From Litsea cubeba (Eukaryota > Streptophyta > Magnoliopsida > Laurales > Lauraceae), in NCBI GenBank assembly GCA_012931725.1, contig CM022949.1:4189934-4253933 (forward strand): a stretch of 64,000 bases of DNA, given 5' to 3'. Every line of letters begins with the position of its first letter. The first letter of the stretch is position 1. Made by a program: the position numbers and the translations under genes. This document shows, in pieces, positions 1-11,812 of this stretch. The notes under the pieces were generated by a model. The model did not search any database and was not told the origin of the DNA. It saw nothing but the letters and a program-made list of their open reading frames with translations.

Positions 1-44
1 GACAATGAGCGGTGACATACTAATAAACCATCGTAAGCTTAAAT

Positions 45-322
45 TATAATAGTAAAAGTCAAGTAAAGTCTCTATTTTCCTAACAAGAGGTCGCATCAAA
101 ATCACTTTAATTCAAAATTCCCTTAATCTTTTTTTTTAAGTAAAAAAGCAACCACCTTTATCAACTAAAAGATGAAAAGACTCTACTTTTCTCTACAAAA
201 AGTCAAAAATATTTCATACACAAACAACTAAAAATAAAATATTATCATTGTCATTTGTATTTTATTCCCTCTTGATTTGATGCCTTCATTTCTCTTGATT
301 TTATAAGTAACTTTACCAAACT
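45..322 (-). repeat. MITE family copy D (reverse orientation)
   Basis: Read on the minus strand, this follows the same course as the copies near 1613, 30718 and 49643: an end like CCAGTTTGGTAAAGTTACTT, then blocks around TTTTTAGTTGTTTG, TATGAAATATTTTTGACTTT and GATAAAGGTGGTTGC. The far end near position 45 has diverged and lost the second terminal repeat. It codes for nothing that I can see. Confidence 0.65.
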
Positions 323-1612
323 GGCCAATGAATGGATTCGTGGCTATGCTTTCCTTTCTATGTGTATGGTCTCTCCTTTGAATTTGTGTTGGCTTCTCTT
401 TCCATATGTATGTGGGCTCTTTTGGGCCCCAATTTTCTTGGCCGAGGTGAAAAAAGAAAAAAAGAGAGTTTTCTTTTAATTTTTAAATAAAATAAACCCA
501 ACCAGCTTTAAATCCTACCGACCTGACATGAACTGTCACAGGGTAGATTACTTATCATATAAGTCCGAAACCTATCACGGGTTGGGTCGGGGTATGAGAC
601 AAATAATGTTTCACTCCAACCTGACCTGACCCATTGCCATCCTTATCTTATCTCTATGTTCGAATGGGCCCACCTAGAGCATGGTAATTATGGGGTTACG
701 AGTTAGGCTTAAGTTGTTAAAAGCATGGGTAATAATAAAATCAAATCAATGCCAAAATTTGCACCATCAATTGACGGGTCTAAAAAACTTGGATGAGTCT
801 CAAATAGAGGCTTTAAAAAAAAGGCTCTTTTATTTTCAAACAACCTCAAAAAAAGCCTCTATTTTTTTTATTTTTATTAAAATCCCTTTTGACTGACATT
901 CAAACTGTATATAAAAAAGTAACTATTCTCAGTTTTTTTTTTTTTTTTTTTGATAGATCTACCTTTGAGAAAAACGTGAATGGATTATCCCTGACTTTAA
1001 AAGATAAAATGATGTTTTTGTCTAGAGATTATCTACACATTGCTAGAGATATTAGGTCATTATTTTTACAACAAGAAATAATATATAGTATTGCATAGTT
1101 TTTATTGGCCCCACATTTAGATTTTAGTTTGGCATAGATTTTATCCAGACATGGCCAGAGATGACCAATTTAAAATGACAAAATGCCAAAAACAAAAGAA
1201 ATGGAGGATCAAAAGAAATTAGTCACTCTTTCAACCATTTGACTATCAATCAAAGAGGGGTATTACTAAAAACACAAAAAAGAAGGGTCTTTTTGAGGTT
1301 TTGTGAAAATATAGGGAGCTTTTTATAATAAAAGAATCTCTCTCAAATATGGATTAGAGCTATGAAGGACTTTTATAAATGAAATCCAAAAACTAGACCA
1401 TTCTAAGCGTATAAATAATTTAGCTATTTTCTTATGGCCTGATTTGTTTTCAAGCCTTTGGGGATATGTTGTTTGGAGCATTTGGAGAATCTCAAATGAT
1501 ATCCTCAAAAGTAGAATTTCAAAATGCTCAAGGAAAAAGTGCATTATGAGGTTAGTACTTTGATAACTCTGTTGGTGAAAAGTGACTTTTTATTGGGGTC
1601 AAGGCGGTGGTG
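323..1612. other. Intergenic, no gene seen
   Basis: AT-rich DNA with homopolymer runs (T run near 932-950). The short open frames here (for example 681-896 and 889-1098) are low-complexity and resemble no family I know. The stretch near 520-640 repeats words like ACCTGAC and GGGTTGGGTCGGGG, suggesting an old short transposon, but I found no clear ends. Confidence 0.5.
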
Positions 1613-1908
1613 CAGTTGGTTTGCTTTGTTTGATAATTTTATCGTAAAATAAAGATAAAGTAAAACATCAAATCAAGAGAGAATAAAATATAAGTGAGTT
1701 ATGATGGTAATTTATTTTTAGTTGTTTCGTATGAAATATTTTTGACTTTCCGTATAGAAAAGAGAATTTTTTTTTTGTCTTTTAGTGGAGAAAGGATGTT
1801 GGTTTTCTACTTTTTTTTTTAAGGAGGGAATTTTGAATTTTGATGTGGCCATTTGTTTGAAAAATGGAGGCTTTACTTTACTTTCATTAATCTAGTAAAG
1901 TGTCAAAC
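1613..1908 (+). repeat. MITE family copy B
   Basis: Shares the core of copy A at 49643: AATAAAATATAAGTGAGTTATGATGG, then TTTTTAGTTGTTTCGTATGAAATATTTTTGACTTTC, then TTTTAGTGGAGAAAGG, ending in TAGTAAAGTGTCAAAC, the 3' terminal inverted repeat of the family. The 5' end is worn. Confidence 0.7.
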
Positions 1909-2322
1909 AGGCCCTAGGAATAGTCCTTGCTCGTCAAAACTGGGTAATCATGGAGTCGAAAGCCAAATATCCGAAGCGAGGAATACCCTAGGTTATAAAA
2001 AAAAAAAGTGACTTTTCATTTGATCAACTTGGTCAACTTGACAAATTCTCACCACATATAAATCCAATCAATTAAAGAATCAAAATTCCTAGAAACAGCC
2101 ATTGCACTTTTGTTTGGAATTCTCAACTAGAGAAGTTCTTATAAGATATGCACTCAACCAGATAAGACTTTTAATAGGATTGGTCAGATTGTTTGCTTAA
2201 TATTTAATATATAATTGAATAGAGACTCCAAAGTCACCAAGCCACTCCAAATTAGGTTAAATTGATGACATGAGGCTTAGACGATGATCATGTAATTAAA
2301 GCCAAACACCCATTTTCTAACA

Positions 2323-2720
2323 ATGACATTAATCAAGTCACCTCATAGATGGTGTTTGAGAATACAATATCAGCATCCAATGAGCCTCCCTCAACATCTT
2401 CCACGCATGCAAAACTCGCACGTGTATGAGAAAGTTGTGCACTTCTTTTTAGATACTCCTGCGATCTACCGGACATTCCCGAGGAAAAGCCGGATAGGAC
2501 AAAAGCATTTCCAGCTTTATCCACATAAAAGGACGTGGATTCCAACGATGCCTACGTGTCCGCACAGAGAATCCTCCAACCGACACGTGTCTGGTGCTCC
2601 GAATCTGGACATCCGGGGTCAACAACTATAGCCAGAAGGTTCCTGCACTGGGCCCCACATATATCCATTATCACCTACACGTGTCCGTTAGCAAGTCCGC
2701 AAGTGTGTTAGAAACACCGA
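2323..2720. promoter_or_regulatory. Cluster of ACGT-core (G-box/ABRE-like) motifs
   Basis: CACGTGT or ACGTG words occur near 2419 (GCACGTGTATG), 2533 (GGACGTGG), 2553 (CTACGTGTCC), 2584 (ACACGTGTCT) and 2678 (ACACGTGTCC). Such clusters bind bZIP and bHLH factors in plant promoters. The GC content is higher than the surroundings. No gene follows closely, so this may be a remnant promoter or belong to a transcript I cannot see. Confidence 0.35.
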
Positions 2721-2799
2721 CAAAAATTATTCAATTTCCTCTTTCTCACCGACTTCCGTGATTCACTTTGTTTGCATTCAAAATGACCAAATTGCCCAT

Positions 2800-3000
2800 T
2801 TGAGCTTCCAGGTCGATGGGTCGGATCCGAAACTCAAACCATTCATCGATCAATCGGATCTAAAATTGGGTTTCGAACTCACATCTATTTATGAATCCAA
2901 ACATAAAATAAATATGAAATTAAATTTTTTATAGATTAAAACCTTCGAATAATTATAGAATTGAATACCCATTTATCTTTCAAATTACGACTTGTACAAT
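2800..3000 (+). repeat. Partial copy of the dispersed repeat at 4505-5018
   Basis: The run around GGTCGGATCCGAAACTC, TCAATCGGATCTAAAATT, TATGAATCCAAACATAAA and GAATACCCATTTAT parallels 4790-4970 in the same order. It is non-coding and lacks the terminal ACCCTA sequence seen in the longer copy. Confidence 0.5.
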
Positions 3001-3195
3001 AGTTGCTGTAGGAGTAATATACTGAGAACAACAACAAAAAAAAATTGAAAGATGGGTCCCTAGCTTTAACTGGCCAAGCTCGACCCTTCATACCATGCTA
3101 TTCTATTTGAATTTCTGACGTAGGGTTAAATTGTTAAGGTTTGATGGACTTTTGTTTGGGTCGATCTGGATATGGAGCATTAGCTTCATGATCAT

Positions 3196-3360
3196 GGTGA
3201 TGATGACATTATAAATATTACATGCAAACGTAAAGTACAAGATATGTTCTTTTAAGTGATGATGCTTATAGATTGGTGAAGATGACATTATAAATATTCC
3301 ATGCAAACGTAGGTTATAAGATACATTTCTTTTTAAGTGACGCTGATAGATTGATGACAA
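3196..3360. repeat. Imperfect tandem duplication, about 83 bp x 2
   Basis: The words GATGACATTATAAATATT(A/C)CATGCAAACGTA and TTTTAAGTGA followed by ATAGATTG occur twice in order, about 83 bp apart. No coding meaning is visible. Confidence 0.65.
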
Positions 3361-4504
3361 GGAAGGTGGTCAAAGGAAGTTTGGAAGATTTTGTAAACCA
3401 TGGTATGCAAGAATACAAACAATGTTAGATGTATGAGAATGAAGGCAGGCTTTGATGTGGTTTAGGAGTATGCAAAATATGAAGTTGATTCAAAGATTAA
3501 AATATTAAAGTTGGGGGTGGAGGTGTTTTCTTGTTGTGTGTGAATGGATTGAATTTCTTTTGTGTGGGCCTGTATACATGACACTATATACGTTACATAT
3601 ATAGAGTTACCATCACCACCATCATTATCATCAAGACTTTATCTAAATATAATGGGTCAAACTGATTTTGTTTCTGTATATACACGTATAAATTGTAGAT
3701 TATATTAAAAACTCGCTTGGTATTGGACATGGACTTAGGCTCCCATTAAGAATTCTGATTCCGGCTAATGCATAGAGTCACACTGACACACATGTAATTT
3801 AGCCCTGGGTTGGGCTAACTTAAAACCGATCGAGCATGGACTTCTTAAGTAGCACCCTAGTTGCAAAACACAATTTGAATTTCAGATCAACTAAAGTGCC
3901 CCATGTGTATGGGGTTGATCATTTAAATTTAGTAGGTCTTGATCCTGTGGCCCCAAAAAAATTCAGGGCAGGAATCCTACTGGGTTGCACCCAAATCCTA
4001 ACATGCAACCTTGTCAGAACTCGACCTCTATCAAAGACAAAAAAAAAAAAAAAAAAAATGGCATTCCCCGTCGAAATTTTTTCGAATTGGCCTGGACATA
4101 GGTTCAGCACCCAAAATTGAGACCCATAGACAAGGTTCCTTGAGTCGCGCCGCCTTTGTACCCACCCTGAAAAGTCCCACACCCACCACGCCCAACTGCT
4201 CAATTGAATTCGAAAAATCAGTGTATGGTCAAAGTCGGTAATTTGACTCCCCCACTTGCCAAGTGCTGCCAACCCACATAAACCATGCTAGATCCAGCTG
4301 TTTTCATTGACCAAGACAACTCCAACCATCCCAGCCGTAGATTCATTCAAGTGGACCCACAAAATGGCCCTAAACAACTAGACTCCTCAAAACAACCAGT
4401 CAACGGTCAACGCGCCAGCTCCCATGCATGCCGGATCATAAACACTTGTGGGGTCCACCAACAGCAATCCCAGGACACACGTGTGCTGCAAAACCCACAT
4501 CTAG
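3361..4504. other. Intergenic, no gene seen
   Basis: Contains an A17-A18 run near 4040-4058 and a palindromic G-box-like CACACGTGTG near 4478. The overlapping open frames at 3836-4272 on both strands are interrupted by homopolymers and look non-coding. Confidence 0.45.
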
Positions 4505-5020
4505 AGTAGGGTTGCAAGGATTCGGTTTTAATTCGGAACCTATTTTGTTGGTTCTAGATCCGGTTCCAATTGAGAAATTTAGATTCGGGTCTGAAACTGG
4601 ATCCACGTTGAAGACTGAATTTAGTTTTAAAATTAGTTCTAACTTTTTTTTTCTTTAAATAAATATATCATTCAACTTTTAACTGTGCATTAAATTTACT
4701 ACTTCTAGCATTATATATAAAAATGTCTAAAAAATTATCTTTTGAGGTACATTTTATAATATCAAAAACTTATATGACAGGTCTCATGTCCACAGGTCGG
4801 AACCTATTTGAGTCTAAAATTAAATCTGTTTATCAATCGGAACCTAAATTAGTTTCCGAACTCAACTCGGACCCTTTTATGAATCAAAACATAAACTTAG
4901 GTTCATGTCCGATTCCTTTTCAAGTCAGAACTTTTGAGTACTCGAAAAATTGAATACCCATTTATTGAACTTTTCGAATAATCGAAAATCGAATATCCAT
5001 TTATATTTATAACCCTACGA
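4505..5020. repeat. Non-autonomous transposon-like repeat with short inverted ends
   Basis: Begins with GTAGGGTTGCAA and ends with TTATAACCCTAC, an inverted pair of about 10 bp. The interior repeats words such as TCGGAACCTA and GAATACCCATTTAT. It resembles short hAT-like or similar MITEs of plants. I could not find a convincing target duplication. A partial relative lies at 2800-3000. Confidence 0.5.
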
Positions 5021-5117
5021 GAGTCACACCTGGGGGCAGTTTGGTAATATCGCTTCCACAAACCCACATCTATTCTCGCGATATCCGCAGGAACTTGCCG
5101 AGTTAAGTCCGAAAGCG

Positions 5118-5172
5118 TCCCACGTGGGAATCTCCTTTCGGCACGTGTAATTCACGTGACACGGCATAAAAA
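5118..5172 (+). promoter_or_regulatory. Triple G-box and TATA-like core promoter of the gene at 5398
   Basis: Three CACGTG hexamers lie at 5121-5126, 5142-5147 and 5153-5158. The first sits in a 12 bp palindrome, TCCCACGTGGGA (5118-5129). A TATA-like CATAAAAA follows at 5165-5172, about 230 bp before the ATG. G-boxes bind bHLH (PIF/MYC-type) and bZIP factors, so light, circadian or hormone control is a reasonable inference for the downstream gene. Confidence 0.6.
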
Positions 5173-5397
5173 CACTCGCCTAACGCCTTCGTTCCTCGAT
5201 CTCATTTCTCTGCAGAGAAGGCTTTTGGTTTTTGTTCTCAGATCGTGCTGTGACGATTAGCGGATTCTCGCTCGGGTTTAGGGTTTAAGAGTATCGGGTC
5301 CTGGTCGGATATTTCGAGAAGAAGAAGAAAGAGAGGCGGGCTTTCTAGGGTTTTTGAGATCTGGTGGTGTTTGTGATTAGTATCGGTTGCGATTTTG

Positions 5398-8300
5398 ATG
5401 GTTAGGTCGGTGAAATTCAGCAATCTCGTAGCGGAATCCGGATCTGCGCTTACGAGCAAGATACCGGTGAAGTTGGAGATTGAGGATCAGCTGGATGATG
5501 AGCATGGCCCACTCCATAAACGGTCGAGGATTTCCGCGCCTTTACCACAGGTAATCAGCATCTTTTGTTTCACCTCTGATATTGTTCTGTGTGTAGTTCT
5601 ACTTGGATTTTGAGTTTGATGATTAAAAATCAGTTCTTGTTGAATGTTATGAAATTTAAAGAGGAAAGAAATTTTGGGTTTACTTTTTTTTTTTAAGAGA
5701 GATGAAGGGTTTTTTTAATTTTAGAAATATCAAATTACAAAGTGGTGTTTTTGTGTAAGCACAATTAGAATTGGTGATTGTGCATCAAAGATGACTAATT
5801 TTGATTTGGGGCAGGTCTGGATATCTTTGTTGAGCTGATGGTCTTTGAGTAAGTTGATTTTTTTTTCTTGCCCTGATGAAAAGAAATGTTTTTTTTTTTT
5901 TTTTGGGTGTCTGGTTGTAGATGTGGAAGAAGGGTTTCATGGTATTTGTGGGTTTTTTTAATGGTTTGTCCTATCTTTTTTTTTTTTTTTTAAAGATAAT
6001 GGGAATGTATTAGAAATGAGTGGAATGTACCATGGAAGTCTCATAACAGTATGATGAGATAATAGGGTCTTGTTGAGAATATAAGCCTTGGTTCTCAAAC
6101 ATGAAACCCAAAATTCATGATTCACAATCTTAGCATGGACCATGATACAAAATAGGATCACCAATGGATAAAAAGGGAAGAAGAAGCTACAGATAGCATT
6201 AGCTCATTAAGATGCCTATTCTTTTGTTTCACGGTTTCACCACATCATTATGTTCAGATTTTATTTGGGCAAGTGAGTTGTTTGCTGATGATATTGTATT
6301 TTCCTAAAGGCTTTGAAATTCCTGCTAACATATGTTCGCCACCATTGTTAGTTCTTAACTACTCTTGTCTTTCCCTTGAGCTGATTTTTAATAACTAGTT
6401 TGAATTGTTGATTTTCTCAACAACTATGGTTTACCACTCTAGGCATCATCTTCTAATATAACAATGTGTCATATGTATTCCCGGACAACTTTTCCCAGAT
6501 AAAGAAAGGATCAGACAAGAGTCCTGAGGGGGTTGTGGAACAATATGCTTTGTTTTGGTCCTGCTCCTTTTTGGTTGTTTGCTCTCCCACCTTCTTTGGT
6601 GGGGTGCTTTTTTTTTTTTTTTTTTTTTTTGTTTCAGTATAGTTATCGTATACTGTAAAGTTCTCTTGAGCAATTAATACAGTCACCTTTTTTAAAAAAG
6701 GAGAATGGGGAGAAAGGGGAGGGAGGGAGGGAGGGAGGAGAAGAAAGAGAAGTGGGTATATTTATCAGAAAATTGTTTTTCAATTTTTTTTTATTTTTAT
6801 TTTTATCATTGGATTCATTGCAGGTCAACTATCTCAAAGATTTCCCTATTAACAACTCAAACCTTTCCATTGGTACCTACACATGGATGGTTAAAGAGAA
6901 GAGGGAGGGATGGTTGTAATATCTTGTGCTCAGTTGAGTAAAAGCTAAAGTTGGATGGTTAATATCTTTTAGTCTGGGTATTTTTGAGGCATACCCAACT
7001 CATCAGCAGTCTGGAGGATTACCAAACAATGGGCATAACCATGGTTTAGAAAATTGGTCGAGTCAACTCGAACTTGGCACATACCGAGTCAAGTCCTATG
7101 GGACTCGGCCCTCCAACAATTTTATTCGAAATTGGCACTCGGCCGAGTCGACTCGGACTTGGCCACGGCCAAGTTGGGTCCCGACTCCGATTTTTTAAAC
7201 CTTGGGCATAACTTCTAGCTATCTACACCATGTATATCTCACTTTAACATAAGGTTACCAACACTACTATGAATTTCTTAAGTCTCATTTAGCTTTTCTT
7301 GATGGTGGTAGTGGTGGTGGTGATGAATACCAGTCTCTGAAATCCTTTGTTCAATATGGAGAGCTGCAACTGTAAATTAACCTTTTTCTATTAACCTGTG
7401 TGGTGACAGTGGAGCACTGGAAATGGAAATATTCCCCAGCCTGCACATTATAATCCTCTTGATGAACCCAGCCCACTCGGTCTACGGCTAAGGAAAAGTC
7501 CATCACTGCTGGAATTAATTCAGATGAAGCTTTCTCAGGGGAAGCCTTCTGCCAGTGGATCCATGAACGGTGAATGTATAGACCTGGGGAAGGACAGTAA
7601 GGGCAATGGCATTGCATCTACTACTGACAAGCTTAAGGCTTCCAACTTTCCCGCTTCAGTGTTAAGGATTGGGACCTGGGAGGTAATCGCATGTGCTCTT
7701 GAATTTATGCTGTTTATTACTGCTATAGAAGTATAAGATTATGCAGATTGGCCAAAGATATCTTTGTTTACTTTTCTATTTATATGCATGTCATTTATTT
7801 CCTTATGCTCTTCTGCTTGTTTTGAGTAGCGGGTCGCTATTTGATTCAGTTGCATTAGTTTTGTTATGCATGTGTTGGCATTAATTGAGGCTCCTATTTT
7901 AACAGTGTGTATCCAGATATGAAGGTGATTTAGTGGCAAAGTGCTACTTTGCAAAGCATAAGCTTGTTTGGGAGGTTCTTGATGGTGGTCTCAAGAATAA
8001 GATTGAGATCCAGTGGTCAGACATCACAGCTCTGAAGGCAACTTGCCCTGAAAATGGGCCTGGAACTTTGGACATAGTGGTAATTTATCCGTTTACTTTT
8101 TCTATATCGCTGTTATGTTTTATCAGTTCATTTGCACTTAATGAAGGACTGTGCTTGTTCTGGTCAGTTGGCTAGACAGCCTCTTTTCTTTAGGGAGACA
8201 AATCCTCAGCCTAGGAAGCATACACTATGGCAAGCTACTTCAGATTTTACTCGAGGAGAAGCAAGCTTACACAGGTAACTAAATTCCAGTCATGCTGCTT

Positions 8301-11300
8301 GAAGCATCCCCCTATTTGTTAATTGATACATTGTTCCAGTTGAGATAAGTCATACTGTTGTAGTTCTATAGAGTATTGACCTTTTTGAAAGGATGAATGC
8401 TTTAATGTTTATATGGTATTCTTATCCACGAAAGTGTCTTTCATTAAACTTATCAGGATACCATCACTTATGCTTAAGAGAGCACTAGTTTCAGATATCA
8501 AGTTATTAGCATTCATGGTTTCCAGAGGTGGAACTTCTGTGTTAATTCTTATCCTCGTGTCAGGACTTTTCACAACATATCATTAAAAAAAAGGGACTTT
8601 TCACAACATATTTGTATTTGGTTGGCACCAATTCTGTCATTTTCCCAATATATTGTCTGATAAGACACATTGTTTAAACTTTAAATCAATAATGCAGTTG
8701 TGAAAAGTTTGACATGAAGATACGTATTGGAACACAATTAGTTGCTGATTTTGAAAGATATATATTACATATCAACTCCTCTATCTAGAAATCCTCCTAT
8801 TTTCCCTAGAAAACGAAGTTGACTTGGTTGTTGGTCATACTCATTTTTCATTTTTCTCAATAGATTAGGTTGTATGCAATTGTACTGATTGGTCTTAAGC
8901 TTTAATGTAATTCTTTTTTTCATTCATCCAGGAGACATTTTCTTCAGTGCCCACCAGGCTTGTTGAACAAGCATTTCGAAAAACTAATCATGTGCGATCC
9001 TCGGCTGAACGTGCTGAGCCAACAACCAGAGATAGTCTTGGATTCACCGTTCTTTGAACCAAAAGCTTCTGTATTTGAGGACCATGATGAATCTAAATGC
9101 CATCACTTTGATAATTTAACGAGTGATTATGTTTCTACCTTCGTGAGTTTTCAAGATGCACAATCACCATCTGCTGCTCAATCATCTTCCTGTGTGACTG
9201 AACTAAAGGATCCTATTGGTGGAGGCCCTGAAGCTGTGTCACATGGAACACCTTCACCAAACTCAGGTATGCTTGGGAACTTATCAATATATAGTGAATA
9301 TGGTGATCATGTTATGAATTATTATGTGAAAATTCATACTCATTTTGTGTTGCAATAAAAATTAAAAATTACCCCATCATTGACATCTTTTGATTTTTTT
9401 ATTTTTTTTTGGGTTTGTCATAGTATTAAAACTTTGGTAGAACTGAAAAAACATATAGCCATGAACTGTTTTCTGGGAGGATCATGTTTATACGCTTCTG
9501 GACGGTTCTGGTAGGGGGAAAAAAGTTTCTGGTAGAACCAAAGTTATTGCTTCGAGTAGGGTCAGTTATCTTTTCAAATCTAGTTTCTTTCACTTAATTG
9601 CTAGTGTCTTTGGTGGAGCAAAGGTTTTGGGAAATTCTTGATCTCACAGGTAGTGAGAAAATCTTGGTATTATGGAGGGCTTTGCAATGATTAAGCTGCT
9701 GATACAACTGATCTCTCAATCCCATGATTAGCAGTTACTACTATAGATAGTAGCCATTTTGTAGTGAGGAACTCACCTTGTTGGTATTGTATTCTCATGT
9801 TGCTTTCTTACACTAGTGAGTCATGTCTGGCCCATGCAAATATTCATGTTGCATGGCCTGCTGTTGGGCTTGTTGCTTTCCAGCGATTCCTGTTTAAAAT
9901 TTCTGTGCCGCTTTTGGTGTTTGGTTCTTTTCATTGAGTTTCAGGACCAATTGCCTTTCTACATTTTCTATGCTTCAATGCTTTAAAATTCAGAAACATG
10001 AGGAAAAGAAAATTGTTTCTATATGATGAATGGCTTTTAGTCCAACCACCAGTAAATGGTTTTGAAAATCAGCCGGGTCTGAGTTGACTCGTACTTGGTA
10101 GGTTGAGTTGAGTCGCCATTGAGTCACTGTGTGTCCTGTCATAGGGTTTTTCGGTGTATATGTGAGGCACCCCCAAGTGTGTAGATTTATACGACATAAA
10201 ATTTAAAATTTTCTTATTCATTATTATATATTTATTTATTTATTTATTTTAGCCAATCCATTGGTGGCTTGGCTCAGTGGTGAGGTACCTCCCCTCCACC
10301 GAAACAACCAAGGATCAATCCTGACCTGTAGGGTTGATGGTGTGGGACTTGTGTATAGTGTCTGAGCCTCTACTAGAGGAGAAAAAAGAAAAAGAATAAT
10401 CATTATTATTATTTTTTGTTACTTTTTTTTTTTTATAATTTTTATAACGGTATTGGGCTCAAGGAGATGCTTGACTGGACTTGAGGGTGACTAAGTCGTC
10501 CCTCCTCTGTACTCAAAACACCTTGAGGTCGAGTTTTAAAACCTTGGCTAGAAAAATGTATGAAAGGAAATATTTTTCCCAAATGGTAGTAGTGTTTTGG
10601 TCCCATCCACATGGCTTGTAAGCAAAAGCAACAGTGATGAAGGCTGACTAAGCACAATTGACCGAAACTGGAGTTTCATGAGTGGTTTAGCAGTTCCAAG
10701 CTGGATATTAAGTTGAGCACATGTGCTTAATATGGTCACCTGTACCTGAGCTCGAGAAAGAAACTGTAGCTGTAGATTGATAGAACAAAGCCAAGCTGAG
10801 TCTCCTCCGTTTCACGAGCAGTGGAGACAATGTTTCAGACGTTACCTTCATTATGTTGAGATCATTACTACTTGCATCACTTTGGGAACCACCCACATTG
10901 GTTCTATCAATGGATATTAATCCTACGTGAAATTTTACTTTTTTTGGTGATTGTTACAGCAATTGACACCCGGATCAATGAAGAAACTGGTGGCAGCAGA
11001 ACAGGATTGAAGGAGCTGAGCCAGTGGGACCAGTTCAAAGTTCCTGGGCTTCACGCATCCATGTCGATGAGTGATCTGGTCACCCACATCAGTAACTGCA
11101 TTTCTGAACATATGACCTCCGGCAGTCCACTCTTGTCTGCGGAAGGATGGCAGGGCAAAGACATCCTAGACGAGATAACGCAACACCTACTCGGTGATTC
11201 CCAGTTCTCATCCATCTCCGACGAGCAATCCCTTATGTCGAGGGTCAACTCTCTTTGTTGTCTGCTTCAGAAAGACACTCCCACAGATCAACTTTCTCAG

Positions 11301-11558
11301 GTAAAAACTGAAGCTTGCCTTGGAAGTGAAGTTGGCAGCCGCAGTCAGGTTAATGCTACACCTGAATCAACTCAGGAGAAGCTAGGGGACTTCTCAGCAT
11401 CTGGGGGAGGACCTAGTGATGTTTCAGGCTGCAGGCAGCCTCCGGCCATGTCAAGAAAGGATTCACTTGGGGATCTGCTGCTTCATCTTCCTCGCATAGC
11501 TTCATTGCCACAGTTCTTGTTCAATATCTCCGAAGAATTTGAGAGTCAGGCCAGATAG
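5398..11558 (+). CDS. Six-exon gene, plant protein of unknown function, 546 aa
   Basis: Exons 5398-5550, 7410-7682, 7906-8079, 8168-8274, 8932-9266 and 10960-11558 are all bounded by GT and AG. Their lengths sum to 1641 nt, exactly 547 codons with the stop. The start is the ATG at 5398, about 200 bp after the likely transcription start. Residues 66-90 hold a striking block beginning NPLDEPSPLGLRLRKSPSLL. Residues about 133-200 form a compact domain (GTWECVSRYEGDLVAKCYFA, then WEVLDGGLKNKIEIQWSDI) that could be PH-like. The C-terminal half is Ser-rich and acidic, closing with a conserved-looking SLGDLLLHLPRIASLPQFLF. A basic KRSR near residue 43 could be a nuclear signal. I recall similar plant proteins but not a tested function. 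No break is visible. Confidence 0.8.
5551..7409 (+). other. Intron 1 of the gene at 5398
   Basis: Starts GTAATC and ends TGACAG. It holds long T runs (near 5890, 5980 and 6610), a GGGA-rich simple repeat at 6705-6740 and a Mutator-like MITE at 7040-7202. No separate gene is seen. Confidence 0.7.
7040..7202. mobile_element. Mutator-like MITE in intron 1
   Basis: The ends are an imperfect inverted pair: CATGGTTTAGAAAATTGG at the left, and on the other strand AAGGTTTAAAAAATCGG at the right. It is flanked by a perfect 10 bp direct repeat, TGGGCATAAC (7030-7039 and 7203-7212), the size expected for Mutator-type target duplications. The interior is rich in CGAGTC/GACTCG words and has no coding capacity. 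A related, longer interrupted copy is at 10054-10546. Confidence 0.75.
10054..10546. mobile_element. Second GAGTC-rich MITE-like element, interrupted by a SINE, in intron 5
   Basis: Starts near ATGGTTTTGAAAATCAGCC, continues with GAGTTGACTCG and GAGTTGAGTCG words, and ends with TCGAGTTTTAAAACCTTGG. These match the ends and interior of the element at 7040-7202. The middle is occupied by the tRNA-like SINE at 10256-10400. I found no intact target duplication. Confidence 0.5.
10256..10400 (+). mobile_element. tRNA-derived SINE in intron 5
   Basis: A polymerase III A box-like TGGCTCAGTGG (about 10268-10278) is followed about 35 bp later by a B box-like GGATCAATCC (10312-10321). An A-rich tail follows, AAAAAAGAAAAAG (near 10383). 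This spacing is that of tRNA-headed SINEs. It lies inside an older MITE-like repeat. Confidence 0.6.
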
Positions 11559-11812
11559 CATTCATCATCTCCGCAGCCAAACTATTCATGTGGATAACTG
11601 TATTTAAGAGGGTTTTCTTGTTCTCCCCTCGTTTTCCTTTCCTGTGAATGTGATCCAGGGTAGGTTGGATTTTTGATCTTGAAGGGTCTCAGATTCCAGA
11701 AAGCCACAGATGATGGAACCTGCTGAATGTTAAACCTGGATAACTGGATGTTGAATGTATGTATAGTAGATTAGTAGTGTTCTTGCTTAATGTTTTCTCA
11801 AACCCCTCAACC

